Shown in pieces: positions 11,234 to 24,301 of a stretch of DNA of 64,000 nucleotides. The translations under genes were made by a program, and so were the position numbers. This stretch comes from Rhodeus uyekii (lineage: Eukaryota > Chordata > Actinopteri > Cypriniformes > Acheilognathidae). The notes under the pieces were generated by a model. That model was not told the DNA's origin. It saw only the letters and a list, made by a program, of their open reading frames with translations, and did no database searches. The DNA is taken from positions 699,663-763,662 of the forward strand of contig JAWRVZ010000246.1 of assembly GCA_037043235.1 (NCBI GenBank), in the 5' to 3' direction. Position 1 is the first letter of the stretch, and each line of letters begins with the position of its first letter.

Positions 11234-13819
11234 ACTTTAAAACACAAGTACATGACCTTGATTCTGAAATAGGGAGAGAAATAATCTGCATAAGAAGGCC
11301 TTAATCCATTCAAATTGGAGTGGATAATAGCATACAGACACACACACATTTGTAGTTACAAAAAATGATACAAGAAGCCACATAAATCTACAACGAACAC
11401 ATACAATGCAGAAGACATGCACAAACACCCATCCAAGGAGACACAAACGTGCACAAACATACACATTTGCATGTTTAGAGGTTAACATACTTTACAGAAT
11501 AATAGTAAGCACTTGCAAGGTGTAGCTGGGTACATGCAAAGCTAAATATTAACTGCTCCACAAATATTACAGGAAGAAAACTCATTGAAGCACAGACTTA
11601 ATCAGGAACATTACGTTTTTACGCTAATAAACTTGGTGATAAATTAGCCACGAATCAGAGCATGGTGATTTATGTATAATACAGTCGCTTTTGCCATCTG
11701 AATGTAGAGTATCTCAGCTGCATAGAGAGACTAAAGGGTCACAGAGATGGTATCAGCTAACTTATGTAAAGCAACCATGGTGCTTGGTGAATTTTATTTG
11801 ATGACTATCCTGCTGTGAAAACCATTTTTTGCAACAACAGCCAAGGTTCATTCAAACCTCACCCACAGTGACAGGGGAAAGGACACTGACATATCCGACA
11901 GAGCTGGTTCTGCAAGTGCATAAGGACATGCCTCCAGAATTGCCCTTAGCTTCCGACGCTTGAGATTTATGCACATTCTTACTCTGCTGTTGGATTTTTA
12001 TAGAGCACATCTATTGCAGAAGTGCAAAGCTTGTATTTATTAGTAATTCTGTCTCCATGTGAGATCGGTAGATAAAGGCAGAGCTAACTAGAACAATGTC
12101 TCTGTTGCTTCTCATCTTGTTTTTTCCCCTTGACTCACACATTCATTATTTTTTGGGGTGAATCAGCAACTTTCCTCTCAGAGCTATATTTGGAAGATAG
12201 ACATCTTTAAAAAAACGTACACATATATATTACATATGCATCACATTACCGTCTTTCCCTCCTTGCACATCCATTAGTACGAGGCGTCATGTTTTGTCAT
12301 CATGTGAACACCAACCCGAAGAAAGAAATATTCAGAAAGTGCATCTCTGCTTTTCCTATGGAATACCATAATTATCCTAATTAGTGTGTGCTGCTATTTT
12401 CAAAATAAAAATAAATAAAATAATAAATATGCTGGGTTGACTGGAGTTTAGCCTTTAGCGTTGTGTTTTATATTAAAATCTAAGTGCTCAACCTCCTGAA
12501 GTTTGAAATGTTGTATTTTGCAGCAAGTTAAATATACTTGATCCAATGTGTCCAGGATTATCAGATATCTTCTTATTAAAGTTACAAGTCATGATTGTAT
12601 CTAGGACTGACAGGCAAGTGCCACTGAGCCATAAAACATTTTTCTGATCGGATAAAAGATTTGCAATTGTTAGCTATGGGTTATGGACGACATTGTTGCT
12701 CATGGCAAATATATAGTAACAGCTACTTGTATTCACGGTTATAGATGAATCTTATTGCACCAGAATATAATAAAACTTCTGAAGTCAACTTTCTTAATGC
12801 ACAAGAAAAGCAATATTAGGTTGTGTCTCCTAAGGCTACATTTGACCCGATATATCCCTTTTCAAGAGTAGTTTCCTTGAAAGCAGTTGAAAATAAGCAA
12901 CATCTGCATATTGCATGGTTGTAGTTCCCTTACCAAGCTGGGAGAACTGGGCGGGACGTGGTTTAGGCAAACCGTCTGAGTCATGCTGTTTCCTCTTAAT
13001 ACACCGGAAAAGGGGTCAGTGAGTAACACTGGTCTCATCGAGTGGTTGAACAATGTAAACGATGTGAGGAATCCGACAGACACAAACACTTCCAGGGCTA
13101 TTATCTTAGGTCAGCCTGAGCTATTGAGTTCAGCTTCTAATGGATGACAACATCACTATGGAAACAAGTAAAACAAACAGTGCGTGGGTTTTGCATGTAG
13201 TTGAAACAGTAGACTCACAATTGCTGTTCAAAGTTGGGTTGATCAAAATAGCAGCTTCCTTAAGAACAGATAGCATACGTCTAAACAAAACCTAATCTTT
13301 TTGGAGGTTTGCAGGTATGGTTGTTTGGCAATAGCTGTTCCAGTTCCAAAGAAGCCATTTTTTGTAATGTTTACATAATGAATGTCAGTAGATCATCTGC
13401 AGCTGAATAAATCAGTTGTTTTTAGACATTAATCTATAGGCAGAGAGTATTCAGCGCCTCACTATGCCATTAATGCTTATGAATGTGTTTCAGATTTAAT
13501 ATGAGTCACAAATGTCTCAATTGGCAAGTCATTTTTCAGTTAAATCAAATGTTAGGTTTTCTTAGAAGGACAGAAGTCTCTTTTTTGGCTGCAGGCTAGA
13601 CCAACCGCAGTGTTTGACAAAGTCCATATCTGACAGCCCAACCAATTAGCAGTGGGTTTCTGGAGAAACCCCCAATAAGCAGTCCATCATTCATAGATGT
13701 CCGCCTATTATTTATCTGTTAGCTTGGTCAAGAAGTGCATGGCTGACCCTCTGGCAAGCAAAAACAGATGTGTGTGTGCGCGGGCATTTGTATTAATGCA
13801 GGAGTGTTGGGGAAGTTTA

Positions 13820-13930
13820 TTACATTTATGTATTCGGCAAGTGACTTGCACTGCATTTGAGGTATACATTTGGTCATTGCATTTCTGGAGTTCAAACCCA
13901 GGGCCATGGCATTGTTAGCACCATGTTTGA
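13820..13930 (-). mobile_element. SINE fragment (tRNA-like)
   Basis: TACATTTATGTATTCGGCAA followed by GGAGTTCAAACCCAGGGCC, a diverged copy of the same tRNA-like SINE. Confidence 0.5.
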
Positions 13931-14956
13931 CTAATGTTTTAATCAATTTATCCACTGAATGAATAAATTAACAGAATGAACACTGCTATGTTGTGTAATT
14001 CATTTAGGGATAGTATTATGTAATTATGTATTACATTTGGCATAGGTTGAAAACAAGGTTTAGACTGTAAACACAAAATTATTGTTATATTTTCATGTCT
14101 TTAAGTATGCACTTTGTGAGTGGTGCCCTTTACGATCCTAGTTATGGGACTGATTCCCATACAAAAAAATATTAGTCTAGTTTTTTTAATCTATTCATTT
14201 AGATGAAGGGTCCAAATTAAATAATTCACTGGAATGAATTATTCTTTTATTTAGTGACCTGATACTGGAAAAGATACACTGTTTCAAAACTGCTGTCACA
14301 TTACTTAAAAAGACTTACTAAAAATAAAAAATAAAAAGTTTGTAGTGCACCATCTTTAGTACCACTACTTTAGTTACTTCCCTATCCATTCCATTCCAAA
14401 ACAGAAGATTTTATTGTGTAACGATATGGAGAATGTTTTTGTCTAAAGAGGATATTTGGGTATTGACTTAGTGAGCCTTATCTTAGTGTGCATAACACTG
14501 GGTTTTATCAGAATTGTAGGTAGATGGAAGCTAACGTGGATGTCCTGGGAACACTCAGCACCAGGGAGAAAGGTAAACACAACGGGGATAGTAAGAAAAA
14601 CAGATTCTGTAAAAAGTAAATGTTCATAAGACAGACGGATAGGAGGAACTTTATATTGTGCGATACTACAAGATTTGCTGCTGTAAAGATAACCGGTGTG
14701 CGCCAGGCAGACTCTGCATATGAAAACCCTGAAGAATGCATGATAGTTTCAATTATTTTAATTGAATTTGAATAGAAGTAAAATTCAAACATTCATTTAC
14801 AAACGTTATGTTCAGTTTTTAAATAGAAAGGTGAATTTGTCATGAAAAAACATTGAAAAAAGTTGTAGAAACCTGATATTTTAAGGTTTATAGGCCTTAA
14901 CGACTGGGAGAATGATGAGCAAATATAACCCAAATTTGTATTTAGTTTATACAATC

Positions 14957-15745
14957 ACCTAAAGGATTATTAGGAACACCTGTTCAATTTCTCATTAATG
15001 CAATAAATTATCTAATCAACCAATCACATTGCAGTTGCTTCAATGCATTTAGGGGTTGGTCCTGGTCAAGACAATCTCCTGAACTCCAAACTGAATGTCA
15101 GAATGGGAAAGAAAGGTGATTTAAGCAGTTTTGAGTTGTTGCTGCCAGACGGGCCGGTCTGAGTGTTTCACAATCTGCTCAGTTACTGGGATTTTTTTTT
15201 TTACTGTCCTGTGGGAGAAAATGCCTTGTTGATGCTAGAGGTCAAAGGTCATGGGCCGACTGATTCAAGCTGATAGAAGAGCAACTTTGACTGAAATAAC
15301 CACTCGTTACCGAGGTTTGCAGTAAAGCATTTGTGAAGCCACAACACACACAACCTTGAGGCGGATGGGCCAAAACAGCAGAAGACCCCACCAGGCAACA
15401 CTCATCTCCACTACAAATAGGAAAAAGAGGCTACAATTTGTACGAGCTCACCAAAATTGGACAGTTGAAGACTGGAAAAATGTCGCCTGGTCTGATGAGT
15501 CTGGATTTCTGTTGAGACATTCAGATGATATGTTGAGACAGTCCGAATTTGGCGTAAACAGAATGAGAACATGGATCCATCATGCCTTGTTACCACTGTG
15601 CAGGCTGGTGGTGGTGGTGTAATGGTGTGGCGGATGTTTTCTTGGCACACTTTAGGCCCCTTAGTGCCAATAATCCTTTAAATCCCACGGCCTACCTGAG
15701 CATTGTTTCTGACCATGTCCATCCCTTTATGACCACCATGTACCA
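14957..15745 (+). mobile_element. Tc1/mariner-type transposon relic (3' truncated)
   Basis: Begins with ACCTAAAGGATTATTAGG, a terminal sequence I know from a fish Tc1/mariner family. It holds pieces of a transposase: a helix-turn-helix-like N-terminal region and TVEDWKNVAWSDESGF, which contains the first catalytic Asp of the DDE domain. Reading frames are broken by deletions and stops (for example around 15,190-15,220). Similarity ends near GACCACCATGTACC at about 15,745, with no 3' inverted repeat. It is a dead copy. Confidence 0.8.
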
Positions 15746-16121
15746 TGTGAATACACTGGCTGTGTTGAATTACTTTGAGTTCCAATTCAGTTCATTCATT
15801 AACTGAATTTTTAACTGAATTCATGGTACACATACTGTTCACATCTTTCTGAGAACCGAACAGATTTATATAATATGAATTGTGCATGAGACGGAGCCTT
15901 CGTAACAAACGCACATTGTGTCAGATGCTGTTAAGCCTGCCAGCATATAACCCAAGTCACTGGCAATAATACGGCCATTGTTCAATTCCAACTAGCTCAG
16001 TTCAGTGTACGACACTCTAGTCTATCAGCCAGTTCTAAACAGAGCTACTGTACTACTGCAAAATGGTGAAAAAGTTAACAACAGGACCTTAAATGCCCAT
16101 AGGATGTCTGTATGATAAATT

Positions 16122-16275
16122 ATACACTGCCAGTCAAAAGTCTGGATATGCGTGACAAAATGTTTGTTGTAATCTTAAAAACCTTTTGATCTAAATGCTT
16201 TTACTTAGATTCTTGAAATTACGTGTCCTGAAGAACTCCTACAATATTGTTTTAAAAACATTGCCAAGTGCGTTC
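16122..16275 (+). mobile_element. Tc1-like terminal fragment
   Basis: Starts ACACTGCCAGTCAAAAGTC, close to the terminal repeats of fish Tc1 elements, followed by family-like sequence to about 16,275. No matching other end was found nearby. Confidence 0.35.
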
Positions 16276-18245
16276 TGAATGATTAATGACACACAAGTGC
16301 TCTGTTCCCTCCCCACTTCGAGGGTCCTGCCCTTCAGAGTGAGCAGATCTAGGGATTCTCACTTCCGATTGGTATTTGCGCTCAGTACTCTTTCAGAAGA
16401 GGCTTATATAGAGCGACCCCTACCATAAAACTGTTTCGGTCAATTTCGGAGTTTAATTTAATTGCCAATGTTTCTACAGTGTAAATGTTAAAACTTTCCC
16501 ACTTCCACTGACCAGTGGTTGACCATGTCTGAAAAAGTTGTGCATGTCCAACCAAATGTGCCAATCAGAGTTTTCCCAGGCATAACCTCAATAGAATTAG
16601 ATCATTTTGAGGGGTTGACAGCATGCCATCAAAACGCCCAGTTGCACAGATTACGTCACATTGCATGAGTGACATTTGGATTATTGAAACTGACTTCATA
16701 AAAGCTTGTGCTTTACAGGAGATTGAACAAGCACAAAATGTCCATTCCTCTTATTTCCCACCTAGAGCCAACATGTCTAATGGTGTGCCTACTCTATTCA
16801 TGTTGGCACAGCTGATTGACCCAATGTGCTCAGCCCACAGGACTTGTGTGGGATGCGTTTCCTGTGAACTAGCCTCATTCTCATGACTCACCGACTGTGC
16901 CGTGGTCAGTGTAGGTGTCTCTTTACCCTCGGTCTCTACAGCAACTGTGGGTTCCCTTCACACTAGACTGTCCCGTGTGAATCACCAATGTAGATGGCGC
17001 CACTTTGTAAAAAGAATAAACATGAGTTGTAAATACTGTCAAAGAGCTATAATGTGCAGTGGATGGATGTTTGCCTCATAATACTGATAGCGTACCTTTT
17101 GTTAAATTATTGTCCTCTAACGATGTTTGAGGCCATTAGATGTTAGAGTGCAAAAGTTACTGCTAATTCACGAGTTCAGGCTTTAATTTTGTGAGCTCTT
17201 TATACACAGAAATGACCTGCATCTGATACATACTTTTTTAGCCTACTTTTTGCATGCATATGATACACTGGTTTTTAGTGTACATATGATATAAATAGTT
17301 TTGCATGCATTTGATACGAAATATACACAACCAGCTAATCCTACCCAAGCAGCACATCAGATGAGTGTAAAAGATAACTTGCGCGCCAATTAAAAGAATT
17401 AACTTGCTATGTAATTTTCATTGTTAAAACTATTGACTATTGTAGTTGATTTTTGAATATAAAAATTTGGCTATTAAACCTTTTTTAATACAGTTGAAAT
17501 CACACAGACTTGTCTTGAATGTTTATACAGTATCTTTCAGAATAATTTCTCTCAGGAGATTTAATTTATTTCTTCCAGAAGCTGACTGTTGCGCTTTGCA
17601 TGCTTGACTGTGGTCATGGTTAACTTGATTGCTCAATAGGGTGAAGCTGTGCATGATGTCTGATGAAATGGCAAAACGTTCGAAACCTGTTCAACGCCAC
17701 ATGTCACAAGTCACTATAAAAACAATGCTGTCAGATTGACTGCCCATGTCCCTCAGCACTCATAAGGTCTACTTTCTCTGTATATTTATTTCCATTCCTC
17801 CCTTTCTCACCACCCTCTCATTTTCTCATGCACATTGACCTAACATAAAGCAGAGGTCCTCTCTCTTCCCTTTGACGCATTCGCTGTCACCAGTTTTCCG
17901 GGCGTCCGGGGAACTGAAGGGTGGCCGTCCTGTAGGGTGCTTCCTGTGCTGATACAGGAACTGGGACGATAGCCCTGTATGGATTGCTCTACACTGGCTG
18001 GGATAGTTTAGGTAATGGGCAGTTCTCACTGACTCTCAATCTAATCTGGCCAGTGTTTGGAATGTGTCCATTGGGACACAGCAGAATGTGTGAAGCGGAA
18101 TTGGAAAACCCCACGGGAATGGAAAAGTGAGAGCTTTAATGTCTCTTAATATATCTTTTGGTTGAAGTATACAATCAAAAGTCAAAGATCTCAGTATGAT
18201 CTCACTTGCATTTATTTATAGTTCTGCCTTACTGAATGTAAACAG

Positions 18246-18985
18246 TTAAAGGGATAGTCATCATTTACTCGCCGTCAAATTGTTCTAAACCTGTATGAGT
18301 TTCTTTGTTCTGTTGAACACAAACGAAGATATTTTGAACTACACTAGTACCTCAAGATACAAAAGGCTCAACTTACGAAAAATCCAAGTTACGAAAGCAA
18401 AGACGAAAATTTTTACTGCTCTACATACGAAAGGTTTTCAAGATACGAAAGGTTTCTGAAAGTCAGAGATTCACCCCATAACAATTTTGAAACTCGCGCC
18501 GCCATCTTGGTTATAGTAACTCGCCACCATCCTCCTGCTCTCCCATTGGTTCCTGATGCTAGCCAAGCCATGAGATCCTTCTCTCTAATTGGACAGCATC
18601 CCTCCCATCATGCATCTTCTATACGTACGTGCTGGTGTGCTTTAGCTCAGCCACTCCGCACCCCAAACTTTAAATTTTTTATGTGTTTTCATAAAGTTAA
18701 GTGTACGTACATACGTTATCTGCCGTTTGTCCTCCTCTGCCGCCACTTTCGGAGATAGCCTCACTCGAAAGGTAAGCTTCAACATTTTACGTTATTTCAT
18801 TGTTTATAGGTCAATTTAGCTTTATTATGAAATTTAATGGGGTGTTTTTGGAGGGCTTGGAACGGATTAGCCATTTTACGTGTAAAATGTGTTCCAAGAT
18901 ACGAAAAACTCATTATACGAAGGCCGCCTCGGATCTCGAGGTACCACTGTATATGGGTAACCCAACAATTGCTTGTGCTATTTGA
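18246..18985. mobile_element. Cyprinid-type MITE-like repeat, split by pogo-like copy A
   Basis: TTAAAGGGATAGTCATCATT to ATATTTTGAAC (18,340) continues after 18,950 with TATGGGTAACCCAACAATT. The gap is exactly the element at 18342-18949. Confidence 0.6.
18342..18949 (+). mobile_element. Second pogo-like non-autonomous family, copy A
   Basis: The ends are CACTAGTACCTCAAGATAC and CTCGAGGTACCACTG, with TA on both sides (18340-41 and 18950-51). The 608-bp body shares long stretches with the inverted copy at 38726-39259. It is inserted into a common cyprinid-type repeat: sequence before (18,246-18,340) and after (TATGGGTAACCCAACAATT) is continuous in other copies of that repeat. Confidence 0.75.
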
Positions 18986-19284
18986 CTTACATAGTATAAA
19001 AAATACTGTATAATTCAAAGAGGAATAGAAACTGTTTGGGTATCAACAGAATATATTATAATGTATTATGTATATTATATATGTATTATGTATATTATAT
19101 ATTTATTACATTATTTTTATTTTTTATTTACATTTCTTCAAATTATCTTTTCTATTTTTCTCTATGGCCTTAAAGTTCTCCCAGTATATTTGCAGGATGT
19201 GGATGGCATAGGATTCCTTTAAAAAAGGTGTGAATCTTTTGTGCCGCATTCTACCATGATGATCTCTACCCGCTTTTAGGCAGG

Positions 19285-19640
19285 ATGGTGCAGGTGGATG
19301 AGGAAGTCACGGAACAAAGGAATAAACTGAAATACACTTTAATAGTAAAAGCAAAAAACAAACACTTTCAAAAACTACAAACAAAAGGGCACTTATTGTG
19401 CAAAACTGAAATGATAGTTAAAACGGGGATAAAAAGTCCAACGGAATCAGAGACATGGACGCTAACAACAACAGATGAAGACACAAAGGAGGGAAACACA
19501 GAGGAATATATATATACAAGGGATGATTAGACACAGGTGACAAGACTGACGAGCTGATTGATGGCGAGACAGGTGATTGGAATGACACTGGGAGAATCAC
19601 ACGAGGAACAGGAAGTGGGAGGAGACATGACAGAACTGTG
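19285..19640. mobile_element. Repeat related to 28,858-29,250
   Basis: ACACTTTAATAGTAAAAGCA near the start and GGTGACAAGACTGACGAGC, GAGGAACAGGAAGTGG near the end recur in similar form and order at 28,858-29,250. It is probably a non-autonomous element; the class is not clear. Confidence 0.4.
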
Positions 19641-20910
19641 ATTGTGTAATTTAAATGGGAAAAACTCATTAAAACTGCACTGCACTGTTTAAAACAGTGA
19701 TCGAAAGAGAAAAGGAACAAAACTATAGAAGCCAAGAGGGTTTGTAGGGACAAGGACAGTTTAATTATTACTCGTGCGTACATCTACTTTTAGAATCACT
19801 CCTCCCTTACAATGTCTAGACTCTCTGCCTGAAATCATCTCTTTTTATACTTTCATAAATGGCTTCCCACACATGTTGTTCTTGGCCAGAGTCTCTCCTT
19901 TGGTGAACCATAGAATGGAATATAATGAAAACAGAAACACACAGTCAGCCTGCTTATTCCAAAGTTTATTGAGGAGAAATATTAGTGGCCTCACAATAGC
20001 ACGTTTTGTTTAAAAATTGCGATCGAGACGAGTCAAATAATCAGTGTTGTTTAAACAGTCTTTAGTTATGCTATTCTGCAGGTGTTGGGCAAATAACGGC
20101 TTTAAAATTTCGATTTTGTCATTTTGATGGAAGACAAGCTTGTTTTCACTCGCAGTTTTACATTCGATACTTTTAATTAAGATAAGTTAAGGGACATAAT
20201 GTGTGCTGGTGAAAGACGTCTCTGGTGCGTGGGAAACTTTGGCTCTGTGTCTCAGAAAGACAGAAATGTAAACAGTGTCGGCCACTTCCTCTGTCAGTTT
20301 GGCCCTCCTGCTTATGTCTGATAAATAGGACTGCTCTTGTTCTTGTTAAGTGAGGTATAACACAGATGTTTTTTATCATGATTTGTAGTCTTGCTATAAA
20401 CAAAGCGTCATTTTGTATACGTATGACACCAGACACCTAAGCCACATTAACAGCGGTCTTAATGGGGTGAAATTGAAATGTGTCTTTGAAATTTTTTGTG
20501 AGTTTGCATGGGGAGCAAATCTGTGGTCTTACACGGTTGACTGCTGATGCTTCTGTCACTTACAAAAAAGTATCGTATATGTATCATATAGTATCAATAT
20601 ATGATACTGTTAATATTCTGGTATTAATACGTGACATTTACAGTTGCAACTTTAGTATGTATTTACAGCTAAAATACTATGAATATGAATCTTTTGTATC
20701 ATGAAGATATTTGTATAAATGTGGAAATACCCATTCATGATAATCCAGTGAATTAAATGTTTTAAAAATAAAAGGTACATCACTTTTTTTCTTGTATCGT
20801 TCGGAAATTGTTGGACGCAAACCCAAAGAGGAGTCTATCATCAGTGTAAAAACTGATTCTTCACGTTATTCATCACTTGAATTAGAAACAACAAACAGAC
20901 CCATACAGAC

Positions 20911-21198
20911 TTAAAGAGATAGATCACCCAAGAATGTAAATGTTTGCACCAAACCGGTATGAATTTCTTTCTTCTACTGAACACAAAAGAAGACATTTTT
21001 AAGAAGTCGATGGGGCCCCATTGATTTGCTTCTTTTTTTTTCCTTCCTACTATGGAAGTTAGTGACTACCGTCTGGTTACCAGCATTCTTCAACATATCT
21101 TCTTTTGTGTTCAGCAAAAGAAAGAAACTCATACAGGTTTGGAGCAACATGAGGGTGAGTAAATGATGACAGATTTTTTGGCTGAACTATTCCTTTCA
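20911..21198. mobile_element. Cyprinid-type MITE-like repeat (near full length)
   Basis: Starts TTAAAGAGATAGATCACCCA and ends GGCTGAACTATTCCTTTC. The interior contains AACACAAAAGAAGACATTTT and GGAGCAACATGAGGGTGAG. Confidence 0.65.
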
Positions 21199-21259
21199 AA
21201 TATAGCTTATATACTGTTTTATAAATAGTATTGCAGAATCTTTTCTGATTTTGATCCCT

Positions 21260-21428
21260 GCACAGGTATATATTTACATTTATGCTTTTAAATGCATTTA
21301 TGCACAGGTATATATTTACATTTATGCTTTTATGCGACTTACATTGCATTCAAGGAACACATTCAATCAGTTTCCCTGGGTTCAAACCCATGACCTTGGC
21401 GTTGTAAACACCAATCCTCTACTGAAAG
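21260..21428 (-). mobile_element. SINE copy with a short tandem duplication
   Basis: A copy of the tRNA-like SINE (CCTGGGTTCAAACCCATGAC). Its start is duplicated: GCACAGGTATATATTTACAT occurs twice, about 42 bases apart (from about 21,259 and 21,302). Confidence 0.6.
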
Positions 21429-22158
21429 GTATATACCTAAACTTGTTTCCTGTCCCAAAATGAAGCATCAGACAGATGCATAAGGCTGTGACTCACGCAC
21501 ACATGTTCCAGTGCTCACCTCTGTTATTTGGATTGATGAAGTGTCAGTGTTTATGTTGAAATGTCAGTGTCAAGGAGGCACACATGGTAGTTTTAACTGG
21601 TGCATTGGGACTTTGCCACATAGGCTCTCACAACCCACAATCCTCCCTTCCCGAGTGTCTGAGGCATTTATGCCTTTAGACATGCATGTACTCGCACATG
21701 TACACACATACGTAATTATAGCGGCAAGATCACGTGTTCCCTCCATGACTGGCGAATGTCCTCAGATGTTAAGCAGCTTGTAGCACGCTTTATCAGATAT
21801 CGCCCTTTCCATAATTAGAAGGTTGGAGAGTTAATTATCATGCAGTGTTTGTCTTGAAGTTCAGACAGAATTTGAGGCAAAACAGAGGCTTTTGGGACAG
21901 TGTTTTTCCAGTTTGATCTTAAAAATATACCAGCCAACCAGAGAAATAAGCAATATGCAAAATTCTAATCGTAAACGCAGCCTTGAAAAAGCATCTAGTG
22001 ACATTTAACTCAACTAAAAATGAAAAATGCCTGGGATGGGTAAGTCATTATGCAGCTTAAAGTTTCCTTGGAGTACAGTTCAAAAAGTTGCACCTTGATA
22101 ACTTTAAGATATCCTGAGGATGGTGTGTGTCTCTGTAAGCAAGTTAAATCTGAATGTC

Positions 22159-22240
22159 CTTAAAGTGATAGTTCACCATAAATTAAAATTCAGTGTTTGT
22201 TTTACATCACTACAAATGTCTGTAAAGTTTTTTTTAGGTT
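22159..22240. mobile_element. Fragment of the cyprinid-type MITE-like repeat
   Basis: TTAAAGTGATAGTTCACCAT and AAATTAAAATTCAGTG are the left end of the family. The right part is missing. Confidence 0.45.
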
Positions 22241-22263
22241 TGTTCATTCAATTAAAGCTGAAT

Positions 22264-22405
22264 TGAATTTATATTTGTCAGACATTTTTATCCAAAGCGA
22301 CTTATATTGCATTCAAGAAACACATTAAATCAGTTCTTGCTTTCCCTGGGATCGAACCCATGACCTTGGCGTTGTAAACACCAATGCTCTACTGATTGAG
22401 CTACA
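22264..22405 (-). mobile_element. tRNA-derived SINE copy
   Basis: Contains TTATCCAAAGCGACTTATAT and, reversed, TAGCTCAATCAGTAGAGC (A-box-like) and GGGTTCGATCCCAGG (B box). It is the best preserved copy in the window and shows that the family derives from a tRNA. Confidence 0.7.
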
Positions 22406-23859
22406 ACTACAATTTCATTTATAATTGACAAATCAGAAACATCGACACTGTTATTGAACTTAACTGAATCAACACTGAATAACAGCACTTTTGTCTTCTG
22501 CGGAGCTGCTGATAGCTGAATTGAACTGGTTTCTTGATTAATAAACTTTATATTCTTGTTGAACTGAACTTAATCAACACTGAGGGCATTAACGTGCACA
22601 TATTTAACCCGATTATGCTTAATAAGCCGACTATGCGCTTGATCATGCAAATACGTTGACCATTTTCCGTAAGGTCATAAATAGTCATAAACTAGAGTTT
22701 TGCCTCTTACGCTGTTTTCGGGCCAGCATGTAAAGTCATTAACCTGCTCTCTGTTGGCTTATTGAAGTGTGGATGTGTGATATGGGACAGGAACGTGTCC
22801 TTACTGTGGATTTAAGCACATCCAGACAGAGTAGAAGATGTAAATATATCGCAAACTCACTCTTTCTTGACCCTAAAAATGAAAAAATCCTGCGTCTGTA
22901 ACTGCATGAGAGGAGAATATATGCGCAAGTTTCCCGCTGACATGTTACAATACTCTTCTTCGTTTTTTAATGCTTTATTTAATATCACAACTGGCATAAA
23001 AAATTAAATTCTTGGAGCCAGATATGCAAATTAGTACATTTTGACATCACTACCAGGAAATAACCTCTTGTAAAGTCTTGTAAACGTGGTTTGCTTGCAT
23101 CGCCGAGTACTTAGTTTGCATGTAAACTCGGACAAAAGGTTATTTTAATAAGCTGATTTTTGTGAGTTATCAGCATATTGTAAACATTCTCACTCAGCTG
23201 AATAATAACACTGTTGTCTTTTCAGCTGAATTTTAACTTGATTCTGTAATTTTCCTGTTTATGTCTGTGAAGCTGTTTTGGATCTGTATCGTATAAATCG
23301 CTAGATAAATAAAGCTGGCTTGACTTCGGCATTGTGATCCATTGTTGTTTAGATCCCCACACTTTAGTTTCCACAGAAGATAGAAAGTCACACAGGTTTG
23401 GAACGACATTGAGGTGAGTAAATGCGAGCAGGTGTTAATTTAAAAAATGATTCACAATTATAGAAAATAATGCTTTAATAAGATGCAAAATTATCTTTTT
23501 GTAAGTGGCTTAGTGTGTAGTAATTATAATTAGCTTTATATATAAACAATAGAAGTGTATGCTGTGCAGTCATCAGATAAATGAATGTGTGTGGTGTGGA
23601 ATGTGAGTTAGAGGTCAGGGTGTGTGTTGCGTGTGGAGTGTGTTCATGCACTAATGCCATCATCCCATGAAATCACTGCTGCATGCTCCTCATTTACTCT
23701 GCCAGAACTGGGAAAGTGTGAGGGCAGAGCGGCCTCCTCCTGTTTAAGGTGGATGAAATGAACTTCCGTTGAAGGATTCTGCTATTAGAGCTTGACAATT
23801 TTACTATTATTTTTGTAATTTCTCCACTTCGAGTATCTAAATGGGTAGGATGCTAAATA

Positions 23860-24240
23860 TAATCAGTCTTTCAATTTTTTTGAAGTATCTTATTTATTTG
23901 ATCAACAGTAAAAAATATTGTGAAATATTATTTCACTTTAAAAGAATTGCTTTTTTTTATATATATTATAAAATGTAATTCCTTCTGTTATTTTCAGCAT
24001 TATTACTCCAATCTTTAGTGTCACATGATCCTTGAAAAATCATTCTAATATGATGATTTTCTGTTCATTTCTGTTCCATTTCTGCGTAATATATTTGTGC
24101 AGTCTTTGATGAGTAGAAAGCTCAAAAGAACATGTATTTATTTAAAATAAATGTATCTGGCAACATTATAATTGTCTTTACTATTACTTTTGATCAATTT
24201 CATGCATCCATGACCTCCAAATTTTTGAACGGTAGTTTAT
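23860..24240 (-). mobile_element. Interspersed DNA repeat (TCATGTGAC family), copy 1
   Basis: Contains TTAGTGTCACATGATCCTTG and TTTATTTGATCAACAGT. It ends TTTTGAACGGTAGTTTA, a Tc1-like terminal motif. It is the reverse orientation of the copy at 27,000-27,400. Confidence 0.55.
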
Positions 24241-24261
24241 ATATATATATAAATATATATA

Positions 24262-24300
<39 letters not shown>
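24233..24300. repeat. (AT)n microsatellite
   Basis: Nearly pure AT/TA alternation adjoining the right end of an interspersed repeat. Confidence 0.9.

Positions 24301-24301
<1 letters not shown>

Larger units (their letters stand above)
4195..14956. other. Intergenic, no gene recognised
   Basis: Apart from the repeats listed separately (4,796, 7,748, 8,037, 13,820) and microsatellites, I see no gene. Frames of 60-110 codons here have poor composition and no splice context. Confidence 0.6.

Noticed and set aside
15356..15622. An 88-codon frame as a host gene
   Set aside because: It is a fragment of a broken Tc1/mariner transposase frame inside a truncated element.
18507..19018. Frames of 61-83 codons near 18.5-19.0 kb and their mirror at 38.6-39.3 kb
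   Set aside because: They lie within the two inverted copies of a non-autonomous pogo-like element.
22340..22405. A tRNA gene on the minus strand
   Set aside because: It is the tRNA-like head of a SINE with several copies in the window, not a complete cloverleaf.
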